Assembly (NCBI GenBank): GCA_902473545.1
Contig: CABRSG010000008.1
Span: 1 to 21,561, forward strand
From: an uncultured Lachnospiraceae bacterium
GTDB taxonomy: Bacteria > Bacillota > Clostridia > Lachnospirales > Lachnospiraceae
Reading direction: 5' to 3'
Length of the DNA: 21,561 nt
The number at the start of each line of letters is the position of its first letter. The first letter of the stretch is position 1. Positions 1 through 7,342 of the stretch are shown here, piece by piece. The position numbers were made by a program, and so were the translations under genes. Under the pieces are notes generated by a model, which was not told where the DNA came from, made no database searches, and saw nothing but the letters and a program-made list of their open reading frames with translations.

Positions 1-401
1 GGTCCGCAGCCGTTCACACCGAGGAAATCGTCCCCGTAGATCTCGTAACCCCAACGCTCATCCCACTGCAAAAACAGCGGCACGCCGCCAGCCCGCACAT
101 CCTCCGTGATGTCTATCTTCGGATGAACATCCCTTTTCTGCGGAAAAGCCATGACGAAATCCGTCGCCTGCGGATATTTTTCCATAAATTCCAGCATACT
201 GACCGGATATTCGCCGTCCATCGGTATCCAGGCGGGAACCGTGCTCTGTTTTTTCCGGGAATGCACAGCAAACGCTCCCAGAACGACCAGCATGGCCGCT
301 GCCAGAATGAGCACCTTCCTTCTCCATACCTGCCGCCGTCTTTTTCTGAATTTTCTAGTATCCTCCGTTCTCCCGGATAATTTCCCTCTCCTCAATCTCA
401 T
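1..401 (-). CDS. C39-like secreted/anchored cysteine peptidase family protein (partial, 3' end outside window)
   Basis: The leftward reading frame encodes a basic N-terminus, one hydrophobic segment (LILAAAMLVVLGAFAV) and then a region closely matching the neighbouring C39-like protein (EFMEKYP, PLFLQWDERWGYE). It reaches the GCG of the catalytic-cysteine motif exactly where the window ends, so the His and Asp/Asn part is unseen. Known of the family: C39_2 domains are papain-fold cysteine peptidases or inactive relatives, usually exported. The start is uncertain. The ATG at 401 has a GAGG about 9 nt upstream but makes the gene overlap the upstream paralogue by 47 nt. A GTG at 314, preceded by GGAGAAGG, would remove the overlap and leave a short N-terminus before the membrane segment. 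The sequence up to the edge is open, so truncation is due to the window only. Substrate unknown. Confidence 0.72.
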   Translation of the reverse strand, partial: MRLRRGKLSGRTEDTRKFRKRRRQVWRRKVLILAAAMLVVLGAFAVHSRKKQSTVPAWIPMDGEYPVSMLEFMEKYPQATDFVMAFPQKRDVHPKIDITEDVRAGGVPLFLQWDERWGYEIYGDDFLGVNGCG

Positions 402-1239
402 CAGGCGTTTCCTCTTCTTTTGTACCCTCGTAACGGTATGCCCACATGCCCTTGATCTGCGGAAGAATCCGCTCGATATCCCAGGACTTTTGGCTGTTTA
501 TCGCGCTGTTCGGATCGTTTACCTTAATGCTGCCGTCCGTGTTCACTCCGGCAAGCACAATAAAATGACCTGCGTCCGTGAAATCTCCCGGTCCCACGGA
601 GCAGATGATCGGCATTCCGGCGCGCAGCGTGTTGATGATATCCCCAGCGCTCAGCACCACATCGTTTACCTGCAGCCCAAGCATTTCCGTCCCGACGCCC
701 ATCAGATCCCAGGAGGAACCCTGCCCGGTTACATAATAGCCCTCCCGCTCCGCCATTTTCGCCACTTCATAGGGATTCCAGACTGTCTCCCCGCTCAGAC
801 CGCACTGCACCATGGAAAGGCAGGTCGGTCCGCAGCCGGTGACCGCAAGGAAATCGCTTCCGTACCGCTCATATCCCCAGCGCACATCCCACTGCAGAAA
901 CAGCGGCAGCTCGCCCTTCGTCACCTCTCCGGCAATATCAATTTCATTATGTACGTCCTTATATTTCGGATAATCCAGAACGAACTGTGTCGTCTCCGGA
1001 TATTTCTCCATAAACGCGACCAGACTTTCCGGGTAATCCTTCAGCGGATCTTCCGTTGCTGTCTCGGTCTCCGTCCCGGCTTCTGTTTCATTTTCTGTCT
1101 CAGCCGTCTCTGTCACAACGACGGATGTTTCTGTAGAATCTTTCTCCGCGCCCGGTGTCCCGGCATAAATCGCAAACGCCGCAGCCAACACGCAGAGAAT
1201 GATCGGTGTTTTCATATCTGCCTTCCTCTTCTGTTTCAT
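355..1239 (-). CDS. C39-like cysteine peptidase family protein, exported
   Basis: The 294-residue product has a basic start, a hydrophobic export segment at about residues 11-26, a Thr/Glu-rich low-complexity linker at 36-64, and a C39_2 papain-like domain from about 110. Visible catalytic elements are Cys136 in GCGPTC, His225 in AGHFIVLAG and Asp242 in VNDPN. The domain resembles the peptidase domain of bacteriocin exporters, but there is no ABC transporter here, so a cell-surface or secreted role is inferred and the substrate is unknown. The start ATG at 1239 has GGAGGGG 2 nt upstream; a second Met at residue 9 is possible. A TATAAT lies at 1265-1260 on the same strand but no good -35 is visible. 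The downstream gene is a close paralogue, so this is a tandem duplication. Confidence 0.85.
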   Translation of the reverse strand: MKQKRKADMKTPIILCVLAAAFAIYAGTPGAEKDSTETSVVVTETAETENETEAGTETETATEDPLKDYPESLVAFMEKYPETTQFVLDYPKYKDVHNEIDIAGEVTKGELPLFLQWDVRWGYERYGSDFLAVTGCGPTCLSMVQCGLSGETVWNPYEVAKMAEREGYYVTGQGSSWDLMGVGTEMLGLQVNDVVLSAGDIINTLRAGMPIICSVGPGDFTDAGHFIVLAGVNTDGSIKVNDPNSAINSQKSWDIERILPQIKGMWAYRYEGTKEEETPDEIEEREIIRENGGY

Positions 1240-1310
1240 AAACCCCTCCGTTTCGTATCATTATAACCCGGCAGAGGGCAAAACTTCTTTAAATTTTGTA
1301 TGATAAATAC

Positions 1311-1814
1311 TTACGATTTTCGGAGTAAATCCTTAACTGCTTTTTTCTTCTCCCGCAGCTCCCGGAAAAACCGGCTGAGCATCTCGCTGCACTCCGTCTC
1401 CAGCACGCCGCGCGTCACCTGCACCTGGTGATTAAACTGCGGCATTTCCAGAATATTGAGAACACTCCCCGCGCAGCCCGCCTTCGGATTCATGCTGCCG
1501 ATGACCGCCTCCGTCAGCCGCGCCTGCACCATCGCCCCGGCGCACATCTGGCACGGCTCCCGAGTGATGTACATGGTACATCCCTCCAGACGCCAGTCGC
1601 CCGTCTTTTTCGCCGCCTTTCTGATCGCAATCAGCTCGGCATGGGAGAGCGTGTTTTTGTCAGTATTCCGCCGGTTGTAGCCGCGCGCGATAATTTTTCC
1701 GTCCTGCACGATCACGCAGCCGATCGGCACCTCGTCGAGCGCATACGCTTTTTTCGCCTGCTTAATCGCCTCGCGCATGAATTTTTCATGTGTTTTATTA
1801 TCTGCCGTTTCCAT
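1311..1814 (-). CDS. tadA: tRNA-specific adenosine deaminase TadA
   Basis: The product is 167 residues, normal for TadA. It converts A34 of tRNA-Arg(ACG) to inosine in the cytoplasm. The cytidine/deoxycytidylate deaminase fold is clear: the zinc and catalytic motif HAE at residues 58-60 and the second zinc motif PCQMC at 87-91. The usual TadA motif is PCPMCAGA; here Pro is replaced by Gln. The C-terminal NPKAGCAGS segment matches the family's KAGAAGS region. I chose the ATG at 1814 because GGGAG lies 4 nt upstream; the ATG at 1838 abuts a stop in the upstream gene and has no clear ribosome site. It lies 59 nt downstream of pepT on the same strand and is probably co-transcribed from the cobO promoter. 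Confidence 0.93.
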   Translation of the reverse strand: METADNKTHEKFMREAIKQAKKAYALDEVPIGCVIVQDGKIIARGYNRRNTDKNTLSHAELIAIRKAAKKTGDWRLEGCTMYITREPCQMCAGAMVQARLTEAVIGSMNPKAGCAGSVLNILEMPQFNHQVQVTRGVLETECSEMLSRFFRELREKKKAVKDLLRKS

Positions 1815-1873
1815 TTTGCTCCCATCGCGCCGTCTCATTCAGGCAGTCGTCATTCTGCACAAACATATGTTTA

Positions 1874-3128
1874 CTAATGCTTCGCATATAATTTCACAAT
1901 ACCCTTCATCACTTCCACGGCAAGGTCCATTCCCTCCACGGTAATATGCTCGTAAGGGCCGTGGAACGCATGCCCGCCGGTTCCCAGGTTCGGGCACGGA
2001 AGCCCCATATAGGAAAGGCGCGCGCCGTCTGTGCCGCCGCGGATGGGGCGCACGATAGGCTCTACACCTGCCGCCGCGGATCGGCACCTCCACCGGCACC
2101 ATCCCGGCGTCCCTGATCGCCTGCTTTGCATTTTCAATAAGATGCATACACGGCTCGATCTTCTCCTTCATGTTGCGGTACTGCTCTGTAATCTCCAGCG
2201 TCACCGCGTCGTTTCCGTATTTTTCCTGCAGAAGCTTTGTGATGTGGCGCAGCGTTTCCTTGCGGCATTCAAACATCTCGGCACTGTGGTCGCGCACAAT
2301 ATACTCCAGCTTCGCATCAGACACATCGCCGCTCATGCTGCAGAGGTGGAAAAAGCCCTCATATCCTTCGGTATCGCGCGGCGTATCGCCGGACGGAAGC
2401 ATATTGTTGAATTCCATCGCCACAAGCGAGGCATTGATCATTGTATCCTTGCTGCTGCCCGGATGCACGGAAAATCCCCTGAAGGTGACATCCACGCCGC
2501 AGGCATTAAAGTTTTCGTATTCGATCTGATTTTCCGCATCGCCGTCCATTGTGTAGGCAAACTGCGCGCCAAAGCCTTCCACATCAAAGAAGTCCGCGCC
2601 GCGTCCGACCTCCTCGTCCGGAGTAAAGCCGATGCAGATTTTTCCGTGCGGGATATCGCCCTTTAAAAGCTCCTCCGCCAATGTCATGATCTCAGCAACG
2701 CCGGCCTTATCGTCCGCACCGAGCAGTGTGGTACCGTCCGTCGTGATCAGCGTGCGTCCGGCAAGCTTTGCAAGATGCGGGAAGTCCTTCACCGCAAGAA
2801 CCCGCTCCGTACCAAGCGCAGCGTCCCCGCCGTCATAATTTTCAATGATCTGCGGCTTTACATTTTCGCCCGAGAAATCCGGCGCCGTGTCCATGTGCGC
2901 GATAAAACCGATCGCCGGAGCCTCCTCCAGCCCTGCCGTCGCCGGGATCACGCCGTACACATAGCATTTTTCATCAATGCGCACATCGCTGACGCCAAGC
3001 TCCTTCATCTCCCTGGCAAGCTGATTTCCAAGATCAAACTGGCGCTGCGTGGAGGGCGTGGTTTCGCTGTCATCACAGCTCGTTGTGTACACCTTCACAT
3101 AATTTAAAAGTCTCTCATATGCTCTCAT
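1874..3128 (-). pseudogene. pepT: Peptidase T (tripeptide aminopeptidase), interrupted by a frameshift
   Basis: This is an M20-family dizinc aminopeptidase that cleaves N-terminal residues from tripeptides in the cytoplasm. Metal-site motifs are present: HMD at residues 78-80, GADDKAG around 138-143 and FTPDEEVG around 168-175. The start ATG at 3128 follows a perfect AGGAGG. The first frame is normal to PIRGG and then enters nonsense that stops at 1839. The correct C-terminus (TDGARLSYMGLPCPNL to LYAKH, stop at 1874) lies in another frame. The break coincides with two adjacent 37-nt units, 2069-2105 and 2032-2068. Both encode a version of the same segment ending PIRGG, so the second unit is one extra copy and 37 nt shifts the frame. 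The cause may be a genuine mutation or a chimeric assembly of two alleles. Without the extra unit the gene would be full length. Confidence 0.88.
2032..2105 (-). repeat. Divergent 37-nt tandem duplication inside pepT
   Basis: Units 2069-2105 (first in reading direction) and 2032-2068 (second) abut exactly. Aligned codon by codon they encode GMVPVEVPIRGG and GVEPIVRPIRGG. The last 13 nt (ATCCGCGGCGGCA) are identical, while most earlier codons differ. Both versions fit the peptidase T family pattern before TDGA. Two adjacent diverged alleles of one segment are not what simple polymerase slippage gives, because slippage copies are identical. Confidence 0.85.
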
Positions 3129-3189
3129 AATTTCCTCCTGTATCCAAATGTCATTTTCTATCCGTACCGTTTTACGGCTTTTCAAACAC

Positions 3190-3726
3190 CTACCGCTCGA
3201 TCCCGTCCCGGGCCGGCTGCCCCTTCTGGAACGGATGCTTTCTCATGCAGATTTCTGAGACATAATCCGCCCGCGCAAACAACTCCTCGTCTAGTCCCTG
3301 TCCTGTGAGAATGACCTCCAGCTTTTCCGGCTTGTGATCCAGAAAATCGAGCACCAGCGCTTCGTCGAGAAGCCCCGCCCGGATGGTATAGATCACCTCA
3401 TCCAGAAACAGCACGTCAAACTGCTCATCCCGCGCCTTCTCCGTCACCAGCTTTAGCTGCTGCGCATAAAACTGACGCCGTTCCTTTTTTTCTTCCTCCG
3501 TCATCTGAAAGCTGAATTTCTCTTCCTCCAGCCCGTCCACGATCGTAATATTTTCAACCTTTTCAAGCACCTTCCGCTCGCTCGTACGGTTGTTTTTCAT
3601 AAACTGGTAGATCAGCACCCTGTAGCCAAATCCGGCGGCGCGCACGCAAAGCCCCATGCCAGTGGTCGTCTTGCCCTTACCGTCCCCGCAGTAAATATGA
3701 ACCAGACCTGTCGTTTTCATTGCCAT
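3190..3726 (-). CDS. cobO: Corrinoid adenosyltransferase (BtuR/CobO/CobP family)
   Basis: The 178-residue cytoplasmic enzyme transfers the adenosyl group of ATP to cob(I)alamin or cob(I)yrinic acid a,c-diamide. The P-loop GDGKGKTT is at residues 14-21, followed by the family pattern GLCVRAAGFGYRVLIYQFMK, the FLDEV motif, and ILTGQG. The C-terminal KHPFQKGQPARDGIER resembles the family's KHPFxxGxxARxGIE end. I chose the ATG at 3726, which has GGAAGAG 5 nt upstream; an ATG at 3720 is also possible and a TTG at 3768 would extend it without a ribosome site. It is the first gene of the leftward series, with pepT 61 nt downstream. No other cobalamin synthesis gene or cobalamin riboswitch is visible here, so biosynthesis versus salvage cannot be decided. 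Confidence 0.92.
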   Translation of the reverse strand: MAMKTTGLVHIYCGDGKGKTTTGMGLCVRAAGFGYRVLIYQFMKNNRTSERKVLEKVENITIVDGLEEEKFSFQMTEEEKKERRQFYAQQLKLVTEKARDEQFDVLFLDEVIYTIRAGLLDEALVLDFLDHKPEKLEVILTGQGLDEELFARADYVSEICMRKHPFQKGQPARDGIER

Positions 3727-3781
3727 CTGCGCTCTTCCTTTCCATCTGATTTTTTCTAATATAAGCAAGGTCTTCCTAAAT

Positions 3782-3809
3782 AGTATATCACGCTTCTATG
3801 TCTTTTCAA
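3782..3809 (-). promoter_or_regulatory. Predicted sigma-A promoter for cobO (and probably pepT-tadA)
   Basis: On the minus strand, TTGAAA (3809-3804) is followed after 16 nt by TATACT (3787-3782), with a TG one base before the -10 (extended -10). It lies about 55 nt upstream of the cobO start and faces away from the serine hydrolase promoter. Confidence 0.65.
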
Positions 3810-3843
3810 TGACGTTTTCATTTTTGTTTTCCAGCTATTTATA

Positions 3844-3872
3844 TTTACAAAAAACCTTCTTTCGTGTATGAT
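3844..3872 (+). promoter_or_regulatory. Predicted sigma-A promoter for the serine hydrolase gene
   Basis: TTTACA at 3844-3849, a 17-nt spacer and TATGAT at 3867-3872 with a TG just before it. The predicted transcript start, near 3879, lies downstream of the upstream-most possible ATG (3868), which supports translation from 3916. Confidence 0.65.
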
Positions 3873-3915
3873 ATTTCATATATTTATTGTCTGTGAAAGG
3901 GGAAGGATAGGAGCA

Positions 3916-5247
3916 ATGATCTTACGAAAACTTCAGAAACTTTACGGCTGTGCCCTGGGTGCGATACTCCTTGCCGCCGGCTCCTGGCAGCCTGCCTTTG
4001 CTATAGGAAGCGTTGTCGAAGCTCTGCCCGAAAGCACGCTGACGGAGTGGCCAAGCCTGCGCTCCCGGACTGCTGCAGAGACTTCCGATGAGGTAATCGT
4101 CGGCGCGGAAACAGACAGCATGACACGCTTTCTCACACGCGAACAGCTGCTGGAAGCTTTCGGCGGTCTGCCGCCGCTTCTTTACACCGGCTCCTTCTTT
4201 TTGAACCATATGAACAGCATCCCGGATTTTGTGCCGGACAGCGGCTACGAACTGCATTCCTTTAATGGAAATCTGATTATGCGCCGTTCCTGGACATCCC
4301 TTAAAGAGGAAATCACAGACAAGCTCGCGGACTACCAGGGTGACTGGTCTGTTTACTTAAAGGATCTCTCACTTGGCCGGACCATGGAGATCAACGAGCA
4401 CTCCATGGAATCTGCCAGCCTGATCAAGCTTTACATCGCCGGCGCCATCTATGAACAGCTTGCGCTTGGCAATCTAAGTGAAACAGACACGATCCTGTCC
4501 GCGCTCAACGACATGATCACGGTCAGCGATAACGAATCCTCGAATGTGCTGGTGCGCCAGATGTGCGATGAAAGCGGCGATTTCCAGACGGGACTTGCAA
4601 AGGTAAATGACTTTATTGCGCGCTATGGCTTCACAAATACCCAGCAGGTAAACGGCATCGCCGATCCTTCCCTGTGGGTTTCTGACGGACGCGTCAATAT
4701 GACTTCTGCCGCGGACTGCGGTCGTCTGCTGGAAATGATCTATAACGGTGAGCTTGCGTCGCATTTTTATTCCTTCCGGTTTGAGACGCTTTTAAATAGA
4801 CAGGAAGTAAATTACAAGATCCCGGCAGGACTGCCGGAGGGTGTTCACATCTCGCACAAAACCGGCGAAGTCGACGACACAGAGAACGACGCGGCAATCA
4901 TTTACACACCATACGGCGATTATATTTTCTGCATTATGTCAACTGATCTGACCGACACCGATGCCGCAGTCGATCACATCCGCGAGATCACCCGGCTGGT
5001 CTACGAATATTTCTGCGGAAATGCACTCTATCCGAACGAATATATTCTGGTCGAGACAGTGCCCGAAAGCGACCGCTATGTTCTCGTGGAAACGGATGCG
5101 CCTGCTGCAGACCTGCTCGAGAGCGAGCTGCTGATTCCCTATGCGATTCACACTATCTCCAATGAGGTAGAATGGAGCGTTGCAGCGGATCTGACAGGCA
5201 CCGAATGGACAATTTCAGAAACTTCCGCCGAATCGGAAGCAGGGTAA
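3916..5247 (+). CDS. Exported class-A beta-lactamase-like serine hydrolase
   Basis: The 443-residue product has an N-terminal signal peptide (hydrophobic about 10-21, possible cleavage after AFA at 27-29). A linker of about 100 residues follows, then a serine penicilloyl-transferase fold. Motifs are in the usual order: Ser168-x-x-Lys171 (SLIK), Ser204-Asp205-Asn206, and Lys315-Thr316-Gly317. The omega-loop motif ExxLN is replaced by DPSLW at 250-254: Asp where the deacylating Glu166 should be and Trp at the Asn170 position. That argues against an efficient beta-lactamase and allows a cell-wall-linked peptidase, esterase or inactive role (inference). About 75 acidic residues follow the domain. 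The start at 3916 follows GGGGAAGG/AGGAG. The next gene is 12 nt downstream and probably co-transcribed. Confidence 0.82.
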   Translation: MILRKLQKLYGCALGAILLAAGSWQPAFAIGSVVEALPESTLTEWPSLRSRTAAETSDEVIVGAETDSMTRFLTREQLLEAFGGLPPLLYTGSFFLNHMNSIPDFVPDSGYELHSFNGNLIMRRSWTSLKEEITDKLADYQGDWSVYLKDLSLGRTMEINEHSMESASLIKLYIAGAIYEQLALGNLSETDTILSALNDMITVSDNESSNVLVRQMCDESGDFQTGLAKVNDFIARYGFTNTQQVNGIADPSLWVSDGRVNMTSAADCGRLLEMIYNGELASHFYSFRFETLLNRQEVNYKIPAGLPEGVHISHKTGEVDDTENDAAIIYTPYGDYIFCIMSTDLTDTDAAVDHIREITRLVYEYFCGNALYPNEYILVETVPESDRYVLVETDAPAADLLESELLIPYAIHTISNEVEWSVAADLTGTEWTISETSAESEAG

Positions 5248-5259
5248 GGAGAGAAAGAT

Positions 5260-5523
5260 ATGTTTCGTTTATGGGGAAAAATATGGCAGGATAACCGCCT
5301 GCTGAAGGATACGACTATCTGCGACGATTCACAGGATACCCGCACGCACAAGATTTTTCGTGCGCTCGATGAGATCTGCGCACAGTTCGACCTGGGCAAA
5401 CCTATCTGGCTGGATTCCAACATCCGCGAATTCCAGCGCCACAGTAAAACAAGGTTCACCCAGGACAGCTTCATTGAACAGATTGCATTTGATTTTTTAG
5501 AAATACAGGTGATCGAGGAATAG
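5260..5523 (+). CDS. Small conserved-looking protein of unknown function
   Basis: An 87-residue soluble protein without signal peptide or membrane segment. It follows the serine hydrolase by 12 nt and has AAGGAGAG 7 nt before its ATG, so translation as the second gene of that unit is well supported. I do not recognise a domain. It is rich in charged and aromatic residues (start MFRLWGKIWQDNRLLKD; later KPIWLDSNIREFQRH) and ends in an acidic tail. Its last 27 nt overlap the 3' end of the convergent DapA-family gene. Function unknown. Confidence 0.75.
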   Translation: MFRLWGKIWQDNRLLKDTTICDDSQDTRTHKIFRALDEICAQFDLGKPIWLDSNIREFQRHSKTRFTQDSFIEQIAFDFLEIQVIEE

Positions 5524-6399
5524 GGTGTCCCGCAGTTCTTTCATCTCCCCGTCACTCAGCGGCTGCACTGGTTTTCTTGGAATGCCCGCCTGATACCCGC
5601 AGAGGTTCATGCAGGCTTTCACGCCTGCCACGCCGCCGCGCGCTCCGGTCTGGCGGATACGCCCGCACAGCGCATGATAATAAGGTAAAAAGTCTTCTTC
5701 TCCCGCCTGCCTCCACAGAGAGATCAGCCGGGCACATGCCTGAGGAAAATAATTGGCAGCGGAAACTACCGCGCCTTTTCCTCCTCTTTTCAGGCATTTA
5801 TGCAGCGTGTTTACAGAGCCTGCCATCACCTGGAAATCTGCTCTTTCTCCCACCGCATCCATATAAGCATCCATCATATCCGGTGAAGTGTCCTTTATCC
5901 CATGGATATTCGGATGATCCGCCAGCGCCTTCAGCGCTTCGCAGGAAATGCATACTGTGTTCGCAAATCCGGGCGCACAGTAAAGCAAGATCGGAATCCG
6001 GCTGAAATCAGCAACCGCAGTAAAATATTCTATCAGTGCCTTATCCGTCATAGCATTTTTAAAATAATGCGGCGTCAGAACCGATAAATAATCCACCTTC
6101 AAATCCATGCTCTGTATACGGTCGATAAATCTCAGCGTATGATATAGGGATTCCCGCCCCACTCCGGCAATCAGCCCCTTCGTTTCCGCCCGGTGCCTGG
6201 CAAATATCTTAATTACGCTCAGAGACTCTTCCTCGTCCAGCATCCGGAATTCTCCGTTGCTCCCAAGGCACATGTACCCCGACACGTCCGTCTGATTCCA
6301 TTTTTCAATATTATACACAAGCATTTCCCCGGAAACCCTTTCCCGGTCATCAAACGGTGTAACCGCCGGAATATAAATTCCTTCCAGACTGTTTTTCAT
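5497..6399 (-). CDS. DapA/HOGA-family pyruvate-dependent aldolase or lyase
   Basis: A 300-residue (beta/alpha)8 class I aldolase of the dihydrodipicolinate synthase family. Catalytic features are the pyruvate-carboxylate loop GSNGE at residues 46-50, Tyr140 in LLYCAPG, and Schiff-base Lys169 in GIKDTS. GSNGE rather than GTTGE resembles 4-hydroxy-2-oxoglutarate aldolase and 2-keto-3-deoxy-sugar-acid aldolases more than lysine-pathway DapA. As the last gene of a sugar-acid operon, 4 nt after transketolase C, it probably cleaves or dehydrates a 2-keto-3-deoxy acid (inference). No lysine genes are nearby. Ribosome site GGAAGGA lies 6 nt before the ATG. The 3' end overlaps the convergent small gene by 27 nt and no terminator hairpin was seen. 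Confidence 0.85.
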   Translation of the reverse strand: MKNSLEGIYIPAVTPFDDRERVSGEMLVYNIEKWNQTDVSGYMCLGSNGEFRMLDEEESLSVIKIFARHRAETKGLIAGVGRESLYHTLRFIDRIQSMDLKVDYLSVLTPHYFKNAMTDKALIEYFTAVADFSRIPILLYCAPGFANTVCISCEALKALADHPNIHGIKDTSPDMMDAYMDAVGERADFQVMAGSVNTLHKCLKRGGKGAVVSAANYFPQACARLISLWRQAGEEDFLPYYHALCGRIRQTGARGGVAGVKACMNLCGYQAGIPRKPVQPLSDGEMKELRDTLFLDHLYF

Positions 6400-6403
6400 A
6401 TTT

Positions 6404-7342
6404 TTATCCTTCCGTCAGAAATTTTTCCGCTTCCCCGGCGATCCCCTGTGCATCCAGCCTGTAATACCGCAGAAGCTCGTCATAAGGTCCGGAAATCGCG
6501 TATTCTTTCTTAACACCGTGCATTTTTACCGGAACCGGGCAATGTCTGCCGCAAACCTCTGCAACAATGGAACCAAGACCTCCGCTGATATAGTGCTCTT
6601 CCACTGTCATAATTTTTCCGGTCTTTTTTGCTGCGTTTAAAATCAGCGTTTCATCAGCAGGCGATACCGTAGGCATTCCCACCACCATTGCGGAAATTCC
6701 CTTTTCCTCCAGCAGATTCGCTGCACAGAGCACATTTGCCGTCGATGTTCCGGTCGTGATAATGGCAAAATCCGTGCCTTCCCGCAGAATACTTCCCTTC
6801 CCGATCTCAAATTCCTTTTCCTCCCACAGCTCCTCCATCGGCGGATTGCCGATCCGCATATATACCGGACCTTCAAAATCCAGCATTGCCCTTGCTGCCG
6901 CCCGGATCTCTCCCGGAGTCTGCGGAGCCAGTATAACCACACCCGGTATCATGCGGATAATCGCAAAATCCTCCAGAGAATGATGTGTCGCTCCCAGATC
7001 TGAGTAGGTAAAGCCGCCGTTTCTTCCGACAATCTTCACATTCTGGCGCATATAGCCGCAATCATTGCGAAACATCTCAAAATTGCGGCAGGTGACAAAC
7101 GGCGCAATCGCGCAAAAGACCGGCGTCTTTCCCATTGCAGACAGACCCGCTGCGATGCCGGTCACGCCCTGCTCCATAATTCCAAATTCAAAATAGCGCT
7201 CCGGGTGGTTTTTGGCAAATTCTTTAAACCCGGAGCTTCCTCCGCTGTCGGCTGATAAAATCACAATATCTTCCCTGCTTTCAGCGATCTCCGTCACCGC
7301 AGCGCCAAAGGTTTTTCTGGGATCTATCTTCTCCCCGATCAT
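6404..7342 (-). CDS. Transketolase, C-terminal subunit
   Basis: The 312-residue half-transketolase carries the pyrimidine-binding and C-terminal domains. The catalytic glutamate that activates thiamine diphosphate is Glu57 in FGIMEQG. The pyrimidine domain continues through GGFTYSDLGATHHSLEDFAIIR, and the C-terminal domain includes ITTGTSTANVL and EEHYISGGLGS. The ATG at 7342 overlaps the stop of the N-terminal subunit by 4 nt (ATGA) and has GGAGGTG 5 nt upstream, so the halves are translationally coupled and assemble into one enzyme. It transfers two-carbon ketol units between sugar phosphates. In this operon it may serve a specific ketose phosphate rather than housekeeping pentose metabolism (inference). 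Confidence 0.92.
   Translation of the reverse strand: MIGEKIDPRKTFGAAVTEIAESREDIVILSADSGGSSGFKEFAKNHPERYFEFGIMEQGVTGIAAGLSAMGKTPVFCAIAPFVTCRNFEMFRNDCGYMRQNVKIVGRNGGFTYSDLGATHHSLEDFAIIRMIPGVVILAPQTPGEIRAAARAMLDFEGPVYMRIGNPPMEELWEEKEFEIGKGSILREGTDFAIITTGTSTANVLCAANLLEEKGISAMVVGMPTVSPADETLILNAAKKTGKIMTVEEHYISGGLGSIVAEVCGRHCPVPVKMHGVKKEYAISGPYDELLRYYRLDAQGIAGEAEKFLTEG

Noticed and set aside
151..1266. A 371-codon rightward open frame over the C39-like genes
   Set aside because: Antisense to two clear C39-domain proteins; its product has no plausible domain or signal and its start lacks a ribosome binding site.
1240..1310. Independent promoter for the C39-like gene
   Set aside because: A TATAAT is present at 1265-1260 on the minus strand, but no -35 or extended -10 supports it; not listed as a feature.
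1839..3185. Programmed ribosomal frameshifting in pepT
   Set aside because: The break sits in a duplicated 37-nt segment, with no slippery heptamer or pseudoknot seen; a shift would still leave a duplicated PIRGG stretch in the active-site region. A mutation or assembly join explains it better.
3129..3189. Separate promoter or terminator between cobO and pepT
   Set aside because: Only a 4-bp stem (CCGT/ACGG) was found and no convincing -35/-10 pair, so co-transcription is the simpler reading.
5497..6399. Lysine-pathway dapA
   Set aside because: The GSNGE loop, operon position among sugar-acid genes and absence of lysine genes favour a sugar-acid aldolase or lyase.
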